Assembly (NCBI GenBank): GCA_964057225.1
Contig: OZ059900.1
Coordinates: 8,194,501 to 8,258,500, forward strand
Direction of reading: 5' to 3'
Origin: Auanema rhodensis
Lineage: Eukaryota; Nematoda; Chromadorea; Rhabditida; Rhabditidae
DNA: 64,000 bases
Numbering within the stretch: position 1 is the stretch's first letter; each line of letters starts with the position of its first letter. Below the pieces are notes generated by a model. It saw nothing but the letters and a program-made list of their open reading frames with translations, made no database searches and was not told the DNA's origin. The position numbers and the translations under genes are program-made. Of the stretch, positions 24,372-38,396 are shown piece by piece.

Positions 24372-27155
24372 TTGACTATTTTTACATATATATGTTCAAT
24401 TTTAACCACTTTGGTCAAAAAGGACCGAAAATATCAAGAATTATTGGTTTTTTGGGGTTTGAAGGGCATTTTGGCAAAATCAGTCAAACTTTTGATCTTA
24501 AGCATATTTTTTTCTTCTAAAACAACTATATGTATGAAATACTGTCATAGAATGTTCATATAGGTGTATTTTGCACGAATATCAAAACTGATTGAAATAT
24601 GGGCCTTTTTATGCTCAAAACGCCATATATTCAACGATTTTGGGTACAAAACATGTGAAAACTGTATGTTTTGATCAGACCCTTTGAGATATGGATTTGA
24701 AATTCAGGATTCATAAACTTTGACTATTTTTACATATATATGTCCAATTTTAACCACTTTGGTCAAAAAGGACCGAAAATATCAAGAATTATTGGTTTTT
24801 TGGGGTTTGAAGGGCATTTTGGCTAAATCAGTCAAACTTTTGATCTTAAGCATATTTTTTTCTTCTAAAACGACTAAATGTATGAAATACTGTCATAGAA
24901 TGTTCATATAGGTGTATTTTGCACGAATATCAAAACTGATTGAAATATGGGCCTTTTTATGCTCAAAACGCCATATATTCAACGATTTTGGGTACAAAAC
25001 ATGTGAAAACTGTATGTTTTGATCAGACCCTTTGAGATATGGATTTGAAATTCAGGATTCATAAACTTCGACTATTTTCACATATATATGTTCAATTTTA
25101 ACCACTTTGGTCAAAAAGGACCGAAAATATCAAGAATTATTGGTTTTTTGGGGTTTGAAGGACATTTTGGCTAAATCAGTCAAACTTTTGATCTTAAGCA
25201 TATTTTTTTCTTCTAAAACGACTAAATGTATGAAATACTGTCATAGAATGTTCATATAGGTGTATTTTGCACGAATATCAAAACTGATTGAAATATGGGC
25301 CTTTTTATGCTCAAAACGCCATATATTCAACGATTTTGGGTACAAAACATGTGAAAACTGTATGTTTTGATCAGACCCTTTGAGATATGGATTTGAAATT
25401 CAGGATTCATAAACTTTGACTATTTTTACATATATATGTCCAATTTTAACCACTTTGGTCAAAAAGGACCGAAAATATCAAGAATTATTGGTTTTTTGGG
25501 GTTTGAAGGGCATTTTGGCTAAATCAGTCAAACTTTTGATCTTAAGCATATTTTTTTCTTCTAAAACGACTAAATGTATGGAATACTGTCATAGAATCTT
25601 GATATAAGTGTATTTTGCACGAATATCAAAACTGATTGAAATATGGGCCTTTTTATGCTCAAAACGCCATATATTCAACGATTTTGGGTACAAAACATGT
25701 GAAAACTGTATGTTTTGATCAGACCCTTTGAGATATGGATTTGAAATTCAGGATTCATAAACTTCGACTATTTTCACATATATATGTTCAATTTTAACCA
25801 CTTTGGTCAAAAAGGACCGAAAATATCAAGAATTATTGGTTTTTTGGGGTTTGAAGGACATTTTGGCTAAATCAGTCAAACTTTTGATCTTAAGCATATT
25901 TTTTTCTTCTAAAACGACTAAATGTATGAAATACTGTCATAGAATGTTCATATAGGTGTATTTTGCACGAATATCAAAACTGATTGAAATATGGGCCTTT
26001 TTATGCTCAAAACGCCATATATTCAACGATTTTGGGTACAAAACATGTGAAAACTGTATGTTTTGATCAGACTCTTTGAGATATGGATTTGAAATTCAGG
26101 ATTCATAAACTTTGACTATTTTTACATATATATGTTCAATTTTAACCACTTTGGTCAAAAAGGACCGAAAATATCAAGAATTATTGGTTTTTTGGGGATT
26201 GAAGGGCATTTTGGCAAAATCAGTCAAACTTTTGATCTTAAGCATATTTTTTTCTTCTAAAACGACTAAATGTATGGAATACTGTCATAGAATGTTGATA
26301 TAGGTGTATTTTGCACGAATATCGAAACTGATTGAAATATGGGCCTTTTTATGCTTAAAACGCCATATATTCAACGATTTTGGGTACAAAACATGTGAAA
26401 ACTGTATGTTTTGATCAGACTCTTTGAGATATGGATTTGAAATTCAGGATTCATAAACTTTGACTATTTTTACATATATATGTTCAATTTTAACCACTTT
26501 GGTCAAGAAGGACCGAAAATATCAAGAATTATTGGTTTTTTGGGGATTGAAGGGCATTTTGGCAAAATCAGTCAAACTTTTGATCTTAAGCATATTTTTT
26601 TCTTCTAAAACGACTAAATGTATGGAATACTGTCATAGAATGTTGATATAGGTGTATTTTGCACGAATATCGAAACTGATTGAAATATGGGCCTTTTTAT
26701 GCTCAAAACGCCATATATTCAACGATTTTGGGTACAAAACATGTGAAAACTGTATGTTTTGATCAGACTCTTTGAGATATGGATTTGAAATTCAGGATTC
26801 ATAAACTTTGACTATTTTTACATATATATGTTCAATTTTAACCACTTTGGTCAAAAAGGACCGAAAATATCAAGAATTATTGGTTTTTTGGGGATTGAAG
26901 GGCATTTTGGCAAAATCAGTCAAACTTTTGATCTTAAGCATATTTTTTTCTTCTAAAACGACTAAATGTATGGAATACTGTCATAGAATGTTGATATAGG
27001 TGTATTTTGCACGAATATCGAAACTGATTGAAATATGGGCCTTTTTATGCTCAAAACGCCATATATTCAACGATTTTGGGTACAAAACATGTGAAAACTG
27101 TATGTTTTGATCAGACCCTTTGAGATATGGATTTGAAATTCAGGATTTATAAACT
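24372..27155 (+). repeat. Eight-monomer block A-B-C-B-C-E-E-E
   Basis: The B-C pair is present twice (24,720-25,415 and 25,416-26,111), followed by three E monomers. The middle E carries GGTCAAGAAGG (about 26,502), a marker that reappears in E monomers at 29,940, 32,028 and 34,464. D and F are absent from this block. Confidence 0.6.
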
Positions 27156-30100
27156 TCGACTATTTTTACATATATATGTTCAATTTTAACTACTTTGGTC
27201 AAACAGGACCGAAAATATCAAGAATTATTGGTTTTTTGGGGATTGAAGGGCATTTTGGCTAAATCAGTCAAACTTTTGATCTTAAGCATATTTTTTTCTT
27301 CTAAAACGACTAAATGTATGGAATACTGTCATAGAATGTTGATATAGGTGTATTTTGCACGAATATCGAAACTGATTGAAATATGGGCCTTTTTATGCTC
27401 AAAACGCCATATATTCAACGATTTTGGGTACAAAACATGTGAAAACTGTATGTTTTGATCAGACCCTTTGAGATATGGATTTGAAATTCAGGATTCATAA
27501 ACTTTGACTATTTTTACATATATATGTTCAATTTTAACCACTTTGGTCAAAAAGGACCGAAAATATCAAGAATTATTGGTTTTTTGGGGTTTGAAGGGCA
27601 TTTTGGCAAAATCAGTCAAACTTTTGATCTTAAGCATATTTTTTTCTTCTAAAACAACTATATGTATGAAATACTGTCATAGAATGTTCATATAGGTGTA
27701 TTTTGCACGAATATCAAAACTGATTGAAATATGGGCCTTTTTATGCTCAAAACGCCATATATTCAACGATTTTGGGTACAAAACATGTGAAAACTGTATG
27801 TTTTGATCAGACCCTTTGAGATATGGATTTGAAATTCAGGATTCATAAACTTTGACTATTTTTACATATATATGTTCAATTTTAACCACTTTGGTCAAAA
27901 AGGACCGAAAATATCAAGAATTATTGGTTTTTTGGGGTTTGAATGGCATTTTGGCAAAATCAGTCAAACTTTTGATCTTAAGCATATTTTTTTCTTCTAA
28001 AACGACTAAATGTATGGAATACTGTCATAGAATGTTGATATAAGTGTATTTTGCACGAATATCAAAACTGATTGAAATATGGGCCTTTTTATGCTCAAAA
28101 CGCCATATATTCAACGATTTTGGGTACAAAACATGTGAAAACTGTATGTTTTGATCAGACCCTTTGAGATATGGATTTGAAATTCAGGATTCATAAACTT
28201 TGACTATTTTTACATATATATGTCCAGTTTTAACCACTTTGGTCAAAAAGGACCGAAAATATCAAGAATTATTGGTTTTTTGGGGTTTGAAGGGCATTTT
28301 GGCAAAATCAGTCAAACTTTTGATCTTAAGCATATTTTTTTCTTCTAAAACGACTAAATGTATGAAATACTGTCAAAGAATGTTCATATAGGTGTATTTT
28401 GCACGAATATCAAAACTGATTGAAATATGGGCCTTTTTATGCTCAAAACGCCATATATTCAACGATTTTGGGTACAAAACATGTGAAAACTGTATGTTTT
28501 GATCAGACTCTTTGAGATATGGATTTGAAATTCAGGATTCATAAACTTTGACTATTTTTACATATATATGTTCAATTTTAACCACTTTGGTCAAAAAGGA
28601 CCGAAAATATCAAGAATTATTGGTTTTTTGGGGATTGAAGGGCATTTTGGCAAAATCAGTCAAACTTTTGATCTTAAGCATATTTTTTTCTTCTAAAACG
28701 ACTAAATGTATGGAATACTGTCATAGAATGTTGATATAGGTGTATTTTGCACGAATATCGAAACTGATTGAAATATGGGCCTTTTTATGCTCAAAACGCC
28801 ATATATTCAACGATTTTGGGTACAAAACATGTGAAAACTGTATGTTTTGATCAGACCCTTTGAGATATGGATTTGAAATTCAGGATTTATAAACTTCGAC
28901 TATTTTTACATATATATGTTCAATTTTAACTACTTTGGTCAAACAGGACCGAAAATATCAAGAATTATTGGTTTTTTGGGGATTGAAGGGCATTTTGGCT
29001 AAATCAGTCAAACTTTTGATCTTAAGCATATTTTTTTCTTCTAAAACGACTAAATGTATGGAATACTGTCATAGAATGTTGATATAGGTGTATTTTGCAC
29101 GAATATCGAAACTGATTGAAATATGGGCCTTTTTATGCTCAAAACGCCATATATTCAACGATTTTGGGTACAAAACATGTGAAAACTGTATGTTTTGATC
29201 AGACCCTTTGAGATATGGATTTGAAATTCAGGATTCATAAACTTTGACTATTTTTACATATATATGTTCAATTTTAACCACTTTGGTCAAAAAGGACCGA
29301 AAATATCAAGAATTATTGGTTTTTTGGGGTTTGAAGGGCATTTTGGCAAAATCAGTCAAACTTTTGATCTTAAGCATATTTTTTTCTTCTAAAACAACTA
29401 TATGTATGAAATACTGTCATAGAATGTTCATATAGGTGTATTTTGCACGAATATCAAAACTGATTGAAATATGGGCCTTTTTATGCTCAAAACGCCATAT
29501 ATTCAACGATTTTGGGTACAAAACATGTGAAAACTGTATGTTTTGATCAGACCCTTTGAGATATGGATTTGAAATTCAGGATTCATAAACTTTGACTATT
29601 TTTACATATATATGTTCAATTTTAACCACTTTGGTCAAAAAGGACCGAAAATATCAAGAATTATTGGTTTTTTGGGGATTGAAGGGCATTTTGGCAAAAT
29701 CAGTCAAACTTTTGATCTTAAGCATATTTTTTTCTTCTAAAACGACTAAATGTATGGAATACTGTCATAGAATGTTGATATAGGTGTATTTTGCACGAAT
29801 ATCGAAACTGATTGAAATATGGGCCTTTTTATGCTTAAAACGCCATATATTCAACGATTTTGGGTACAAAACATGTGAAAACTGTATGTTTTGATCAGAC
29901 TCTTTGAGATATGGATTTGAAATTCAGGATTCATAAACTTTGACTATTTTTACATATATATGTTCAATTTTAACCACTTTGGTCAAGAAGGACCGAAAAT
30001 ATCAAGAATTATTGGTTTTTTGGGGATTGAAGGGCATTTTGGCAAAATCAGTCAAACTTTTGATCTTAAGCATATTTTTTTCTTCTAAAACGACTAAATG

Positions 30101-33100
30101 TATGGAATACTGTCATAGAATGTTGATATAGGTGTATTTTGCACGAATATCGAAACTGATTGAAATATGGGCCTTTTTATGCTCAAAACGCCATATATTC
30201 AACGATTTTGGGTACAAAACATGTGAAAACTGTATGTTTTGATCAGACTCTTTGAGATATGGATTTGAAATTCAGGATTCATAAACTTTGACTATTTTTA
30301 CATATATATGTTCAATTTTAACCACTTTGGTCAAAAAGGACCGAAAATATCAAGAATTATTGGTTTTTTGGGGATTGAAGGGCATTTTGGCAAAATCAGT
30401 CAAACTTTTGATCTTAAGCATATTTTTTTCTTCTAAAACGACTAAATGTATGGAATACTGTCATAGAATGTTGATATAGGTGTATTTTGCACGAATATCG
30501 AAACTGATTGAAATATGGGCCTTTTTATGCTCAAAACGCCATATATTCAACGATTTTGGGTACAAAACATGTGAAAACTGTATGTTTTGATCAGACCCTT
30601 TGAGATATGGATTTGAAATTCAGGATTTATAAACTTCGACTATTTTTACATATATATGTTCAATTTTAACTACTTTGGTCAAACAGGACCGAAAATATCA
30701 AGAATTATTGGTTTTTTGGGGATTGAAGGGCATTTTGGCTAAATCAGTCAAACTTTTGATCTTAAGCATATTTTTTTCTTCTAAAACGACTAAATGTATG
30801 GAATACTGTCATAGAATGTTGATATAGGTGTATTTTGCACGAATATCGAAACTGATTGAAATATGGGCCTTTTTATGCTCAAAACGCCATATATTCAACG
30901 ATTTTGGGTACAAAACATGTGAAAACTGTATGTTTTGATCAGACCCTTTGAGATATGGATTTGAAATTCAGGATTCATAAACTTTGACTATTTTTACATA
31001 TATATGTTCAATTTTAACCACTTTGGTCAAAAAGGACCGAAAATATCAAGAATTATTGGTTTTTTGGGGTTTGAAGGGCATTTTGGCAAAATCAGTCAAA
31101 CTTTTGATCTTAAGCATATTTTTTTCTTCTAAAACAACTATATGTATGAAATACTGTCATAGAATGTTCATATAGGTGTATTTTGCACGAATATCAAAAC
31201 TGATTGAAATATGGGCCTTTTTATGCTCAAAACGCCATATATTCAACGATTTTGGGTACAAAACATGTGAAAACTGTATGTTTTGATCAGACCCTTTGAG
31301 ATATGGATTTGAAATTCAGGATTCATAAACTTTGACTATTTTTACATATATATGTTCAATTTTAACCACTTTGGTCAAAAAGGACCGAAAATATCAAGAA
31401 TTATTGGTTTTTTGGGGTTTGAAGGGCATTTTGGCAAAATCAGTCAAACTTTTGATCTTAAGCATATTTTTTTCTTCTAAAACGACTAAATGTATGGAAT
31501 ACTGTCATAGAATGTTGATATAAGTGTATTTTGCACGAATATCAAAACTGATTGAAATATGGGCCTTTTTATGCTCAAAACGCCATATATTCAACGATTT
31601 TGGGTACAAAACATGTGAAAACTGTATGTTTTGATCAGACCCTTTGAGATATGGATTTGAAATTCAGGATTCATAAACTTTGACTATTTTTACATATATA
31701 TGTCCAGTTTTAACCACTTTGGTCAAAAAGGACCGAAAATATCAAGAATTATTGGTTTTTTGGGGTTTGAAGGGCATTTTGGCAAAATCAGTCAAACTTT
31801 TGATCTTAAGCATATTTTTTTCTTCTAAAACGACTAAATGTATGAAATACTGTCAAAGAATGTTCATATAGGTGTATTTTGCACGAATATCAAAACTGAT
31901 TGAAATATGGGCCTTTTTATGCTCAAAACGCCATATATTCAACGATTTTGGGTACAAAACATGTGAAAACTGTATGTTTTGATCAGACTCTTTGAGATAT
32001 GGATTTGAAATTCAGGATTCATAAACTTTGACTATTTTTACATATATATGTTCAATTTTAACCACTTTGGTCAAGAAGGACCGAAAATATCAAGAATTAT
32101 TGGTTTTTTGGGGATTGAAGGGCATTTTGGCAAAATCAGTCAAACTTTTGATCTTAAGCATATTTTTTTCTTCTAAAACGACTAAATGTATGGAATACTG
32201 TCATAGAATGTTGATATAGGTGTATTTTGCACGAATATCGAAACTGATTGAAATATGGGCCTTTTTATGCTCAAAACGCCATATATTCAACGATTTTGGG
32301 TACAAAACATGTGAAAACTGTATGTTTTGATCAGACTCTTTGAGATATGGATTTGAAATTCAGGATTCATAAACTTTGACTATTTTTACATATATATGTT
32401 CAATTTTAACCACTTTGATCAAAAAGGACCGAAAATATCAAGAATTATTGGTTTTTTGGGGATTGAAGGGCATTTTGGCAAAATCAGTCAAACTTTTGAT
32501 CTTAAGCATATTTTTTTCTTCTAAAACGACTAAATGTATGGAATACTGTCATAGAATGTTGATATAGGTGTATTTTGCACGAATATCGAAACTGATTGAA
32601 ATATGGGCCTTTTTATGCTCAAAACGCCATATATTCAACGATTTTGGGTACAAAACATGTGAAAACTGTATGTTTTGATCAGACCCTTTGAGATATGGAT
32701 TTGAAATTCAGGATTTATAAACTTCGACTATTTTTACATATATATGTTCAATTTTAACTACTTTGGTCAAACAGGACCGAAAATATCAAGAATTATTGGT
32801 TTTTTGGGGATTGAAGGGCATTTTGGCTAAATCAGTCAAACTTTTGATCTTAAGCATATTTTTTTCTTCTAAAACGACTAAATGTATGGAATACTGTCAT
32901 AGAATGTTGATATAGGTGTATTTTGCACGAATATCGAAACTGATTGAAATATGGGCCTTTTTATGCTCAAAACGCCATATATTCAACGATTTTGGGTACA
33001 AAACATGTGAAAACTGTATGTTTTGATCAGACCCTTTGAGATATGGATTTGAAATTCAGGATTCATAAACTTTGACTATTTTTACATATATATGTTCAAT

Positions 33101-36100
33101 TTTAACCACTTTGGTCAAAAAGGACCGAAAATATCAAGAATTATTGGTTTTTTGGGGTTTGAAGGGCATTTTGGCAAAATCAGTCAAACTTTTGATCTTA
33201 AGCATATTTTTTTCTTCTAAAACAACTATATGTATGAAATACTGTCATAGAATGTTCATATAGGTGTATTTTGCACGAATATCAAAACTGATTGAAATAT
33301 GGGCCTTTTTATGCTCAAAACGCCATATATTCAACGATTTTGGGTACAAAACATGTGAAAACTGTATGTTTTGATCAGACCCTTTGAGATATGGATTTGA
33401 AATTCAGGATTCATAAACTTTGACTATTTTTACATATATATGTTCAATTTTAACCACTTTGGTCAAAAAGGACCGAAAATATCAAGAATTATTGGTTTTT
33501 TGGGGTTTGAAGGGCATTTTGGCAAAATCAGTCAAACTTTTGATCTTAAGCATATTTTTTTCTTCTAAAACGACTAAATGTATGGAATACTGTCATAGAA
33601 TGTTGATATAAGTGTATTTTGCACGAATATCAAAACTGATTGAAATATGGGCCTTTTTATGCTCAAAACGCCATATATTCAACGATTTTGGGTACAAAAC
33701 ATGTGAAAACTGTATGTTTTGATCAGACCCTTTGAGATATGGATTTGAAATTCAGGATTCATAAACTTTGACTATTTTTACATATATATGTCCAGTTTTA
33801 ACCACTTTGGTCAAAAAGGACCGAAAATATCAAGAATTATTGGTTTTTTGGGGTTTGAAGGGCATTTTGGCAAAATCAGTCAAACTTTTGATCTTAAGCA
33901 TATTTTTTTCTTCTAAAACGACTAAATGTATGAAATACTGTCAAAGAATGTTCATATAGGTGTATTTTGCACGAATATCAAAACTGATTGAAATATGGGC
34001 CTTTTTATGCTCAAAACGCCATATATTCAACGATTTTGGGTACAAAACATGTGAAAACTGTATGTTTTGATCAGACTCTTTGAGATATGGATTTGAAATT
34101 CAGGATTCATAAACTTTGACTATTTTTACATATATATGTTCAATTTTAACCACTTTGGTCAAAAAGGACCGAAAATATCAAGAATTATTGGTTTTTTGGG
34201 GATTGAAGGGCATTTTGGCAAAATCAGTCAAACTTTTGATCTTAAGCATATTTTTTTCTTCTAAAACAACTAAATGTATGGAATACTGTCATAGAATGTT
34301 GATATAGGTGTATTTTGCACGAATATCGAAACTGATTGAAATATGGGCCTTTTTATGCTTAAAACGCCATATATTCAACGATTTTGGGTACAAAACATGT
34401 GAAAACTGTATGTTTTGATCAGACTCTTTGAGATATGGATTTGAAATTCAGGATTCATAAACTTTGACTATTTTTACATATATATGTTCAATTTTAACCA
34501 CTTTGGTCAAGAAGGACCGAAAATATCAAGAATTATTGGTTTTTTGGGGATTGAAGGGCATTTTGGCAAAATCAGTCAAACTTTTGATCTTAAGCATATT
34601 TTTTTCTTCTAAAACGACTAAATGTATGGAATACTGTCATAGAATGTTGATATAGGTGTATTTTGCACGAATATCGAAACTGATTGAAATATGGGCCTTT
34701 TTATGCTCAAAACGCCATATATTCAACGATTTTGGGTACAAAACATGTGAAAACTGTATGTTTTGATCAGACTCTTTGAGATATGGATTTGAAATTCAGG
34801 ATTCATAAACTTTGACTATTTTTACATATATATGTTCAATTTTAACCACTTTGGTCAAAAAGGACCGAAAATATCAAGAATTATTGGTTTTTTGGGGATT
34901 GAAGGGCATTTTGGCAAAATCAGTCAAACTTTTGATCTTAAGCATATTTTTTTCTTCTAAAACGACTAAATGTATGGAATACTGTCATAGAATGTTGATA
35001 TAGGTGTATTTTGCACGAATATCGAAACTGATTGAAATATGGGCCTTTTTATGCTCAAAACGCCATATATTCAACGATTTTGGGTACAAAACATGTGAAA
35101 ACTGTATGTTTTGATCAGACCCTTTGAGATATGGATTTGAAATTCAGGATTTATAAACTTCGACTATTTTTACATATATATGTTCAATTTTAACTACTTT
35201 GGTCAAACAGGACCGAAAATATCAAGAATTATTGGTTTTTTGGGGATTGAAGGGCATTTTGGCTAAATCAGTCAAACTTTTGATCTTAAGCATATTTTTT
35301 TCTTCTAAAACGACTAAATGTATGGAATACTGTCATAGAATGTTGATATAGGTGTATTTTGCACGAATATCGAAACTGATTGAAATATGGGCCTTTTTAT
35401 GCTCAAAACGCCATATATTCAACGATTTTGGGTACAAAACATGTGAAAACTGTATGTTTTGATCAGACCCTTTGAGATATGGATTTGAAATTCAGGATTC
35501 ATAAACTTTGACTATTTTTACATATATATGTTCAATTTTAACCACTTTGGTCAAAAAGGACCGAAAATATCAAGAATTATTGGTTTTTTGGGGTTTGAAG
35601 GGCATTTTGGCAAAATCAGTCAAACTTTTGATCTTAAGCATATTTTTTTCTTCTAAAACAACTATATGTATGAAATACTGTCATAGAATGTTCATATAGG
35701 TGTATTTTGCACGAATATCAAAACTGATTGAAATATGGGCCTTTTTATGCTCAAAACGCCATATATTCAACGATTTTGGGTACAAAACATGTGAAAACTG
35801 TATGTTTTGATCAGACCCTTTGAGATATGGATTTGAAATTCAGGATTCATAAACTTTGACTATTTTTACATATATATGTTCAATTTTAACCACTTTGGTC
35901 AAAAAGGACCGAAAATATCAAGAATTATTGGTTTTTTGGGGTTTGAAGGGCATTTTGGCAAAATCAGTCAAACTTTTGATCTTAAGCATATTTTTTTCTT
36001 CTAAAACGACTAAATGTATGGAATACTGTCATAGAATGTTGATATAAGTGTATTTTGCACGAATATCAAAACTGATTGAAATATGGGCCTTTTTATGCTC

Positions 36101-38396
36101 AAAACGCCATATATTCAACGATTTTGGGTACAAAACATGTGAAAACTGTATGTTTTGATCAGACCCTTTGAGATATGGATTTGAAATTCAGGATTCATAA
36201 ACTTTGACTATTTTTACATATATATGTCCAGTTTTAACCACTTTGGTCAAAAAGGACCGAAAATATCAAGAATTATTGGTTTTTTGGGGTTTGAAGGGCA
36301 TTTTGGCAAAATCAGTCAAACTTTTGATCTTAAGCATATTTTTTTCTTCTAAAACGACTAAATGTATGAAATACTGTCAAAGAATGTTCATATAGGTGTA
36401 TTTTGCACGAATATCAAAACTGATTGAAATATGGGCCTTTTTATGCTCAAAACGCCATATATTCAACGATTTTGGGTACAAAACATGTGAAAACTGTATG
36501 TTTTGATCAGACTCTTTGAGATATGGATTTGAAATTCAGGATTCATAAACTTTGACTATTTTTACATATATATGTTCAATTTTAACCACTTTGGTCAAAA
36601 AGGACCGAAAATATCAAGAATTATTGGTTTTTTGGGGATTGAAGGGCATTTTGGCAAAATCAGTCAAACTTTTGATCTTAAGCATATTTTTTTCTTCTAA
36701 AACGACTAAATGTATGGAATACTGTCATAGAATGTTGATATAGGTGTATTTTGCACGAATATCGAAACTGATTGAAATATGGGCCTTTTTATGCTCAAAA
36801 CGCCATATATTCAACGATTTTGGGTACAAAACATGTGAAAACTGTATGTTTTGATCAGACCCTTTGAGATATGGATTTGAAATTCAGGATTTATAAACTT
36901 CGACTATTTTTACATATATATGTTCAATTTTAACTACTTTGGTCAAACAGGACCGAAAATATCAAGAATTATTGGTTTTTTGGGGATTGAAGGGCATTTT
37001 GGCTAAATCAGTCAAACTTTTGATCTTAAGCATATTTTTTTCTTCTAAAACGACTAAATGTATGGAATACTGTCATAGAATGTTGATATAGGTGTATTTT
37101 GCACGAATATCGAAACTGATTGAAATATGGGCCTTTTTATGCTCAAAACGCCATATATTCAACGATTTTGGGTACAAAACATGTGAAAACTGTATGTTTT
37201 GATCAGACCCTTTGAGATATGGATTTGAAATTCAGGATTCATAAACTTTGACTATTTTTACATATATATGTTCAATTTTAACCACTTTGGTCAAAAAGGA
37301 CCGAAAATATCAAGAATTATTGGTTTTTTGGGGTTTGAAGGGCATTTTGGCAAAATCAGTCAAACTTTTGATCTTAAGCATATTTTTTTCTTCTAAAACA
37401 ACTATATGTATGAAATACTGTCATAGAATGTTCATATAGGTGTATTTTGCACGAATATCAAAACTGATTGAAATATGGGCCTTTTTATGCTCAAAACGCC
37501 ATATATTCAACGATTTTGGGTACAAAACATGTGAAAACTGTATGTTTTGATCAGACCCTTTGAGATATGGATTTGAAATTCAGGATTCATAAACTTTGAC
37601 TATTTTTACATATATATGTCCAGTTTTAACCACTTTGGTCAAAAAGGACCGAAAATATCAAGAATTATTGGTTTTTTGGGGTTTGAAGGGCATTTTGGCA
37701 AAATCAGTCAAACTTTTGATCTTAAGCATATTTTTTTCTTCTAAAACGACTAAATGTATGAAATACTGTCAAAGAATGTTCATATAGGTGTATTTTGCAC
37801 GAATATCAAAACTGATTGAAATATGGGCCTTTTTATGCTCAAAACGCCATATATTCAACGATTTTGGGTACAAAACATGTGAAAACTGTATGTTTTGATC
37901 AGACTCTTTGAGATATGGATTTGAAATTCAGGATTCATAAACTTTGACTATTTTTACATATATATGTTCAATTTTAACCACTTTGGTCAAAAAGGACCGA
38001 AAATATCAAGAATTATTGGTTTTTTGGGGATTGAAGGGCATTTTGGCAAAATCAGTCAAACTTTTGATCTTAAGCATATTTTTTTCTTCTAAAACGACTA
38101 AATGTATGGAATACTGTCATAGAATGTTGATATAGGTGTATTTTGCACGAATATCGAAACTGATTGAAATATGGGCCTTTTTATGCTCAAAACGCCATAT
38201 ATTCAACGATTTTGGGTACAAAACATGTGAAAACTGTATGTTTTGATCAGACCCTTTGAGATATGGATTTGAAATTCAGGATTCATAAACTTTGACTATT
38301 TTTACATATATATGTTCAATTTTAACCACTTTGGTCAAAAAGGACCGAAAATATCAAGAATTATTGGTTTTTTGGGGTTTGAAGGGCATTTTGGCA
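27156..38396 (+). repeat. HOR domain based on F'-A-H-D'-E with variable E number
   Basis: F' monomers (TTAACTACTT with AAACAGG) occur at 27156, 28896, 30636, 32724, 35160 and 36900, so spacings are 5, 5, 6, 7 and 5 monomers. Each is followed by A. Most blocks then have H, D' (TGTCCAGTT but without the TTTCAAATTC of D) and one to three E copies. The block at 28896 has three E-like copies in place of H-D'-E. The last stretch, from 36900, runs F'-A-D'-E-H. F' is confined to this domain. Confidence 0.75.
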
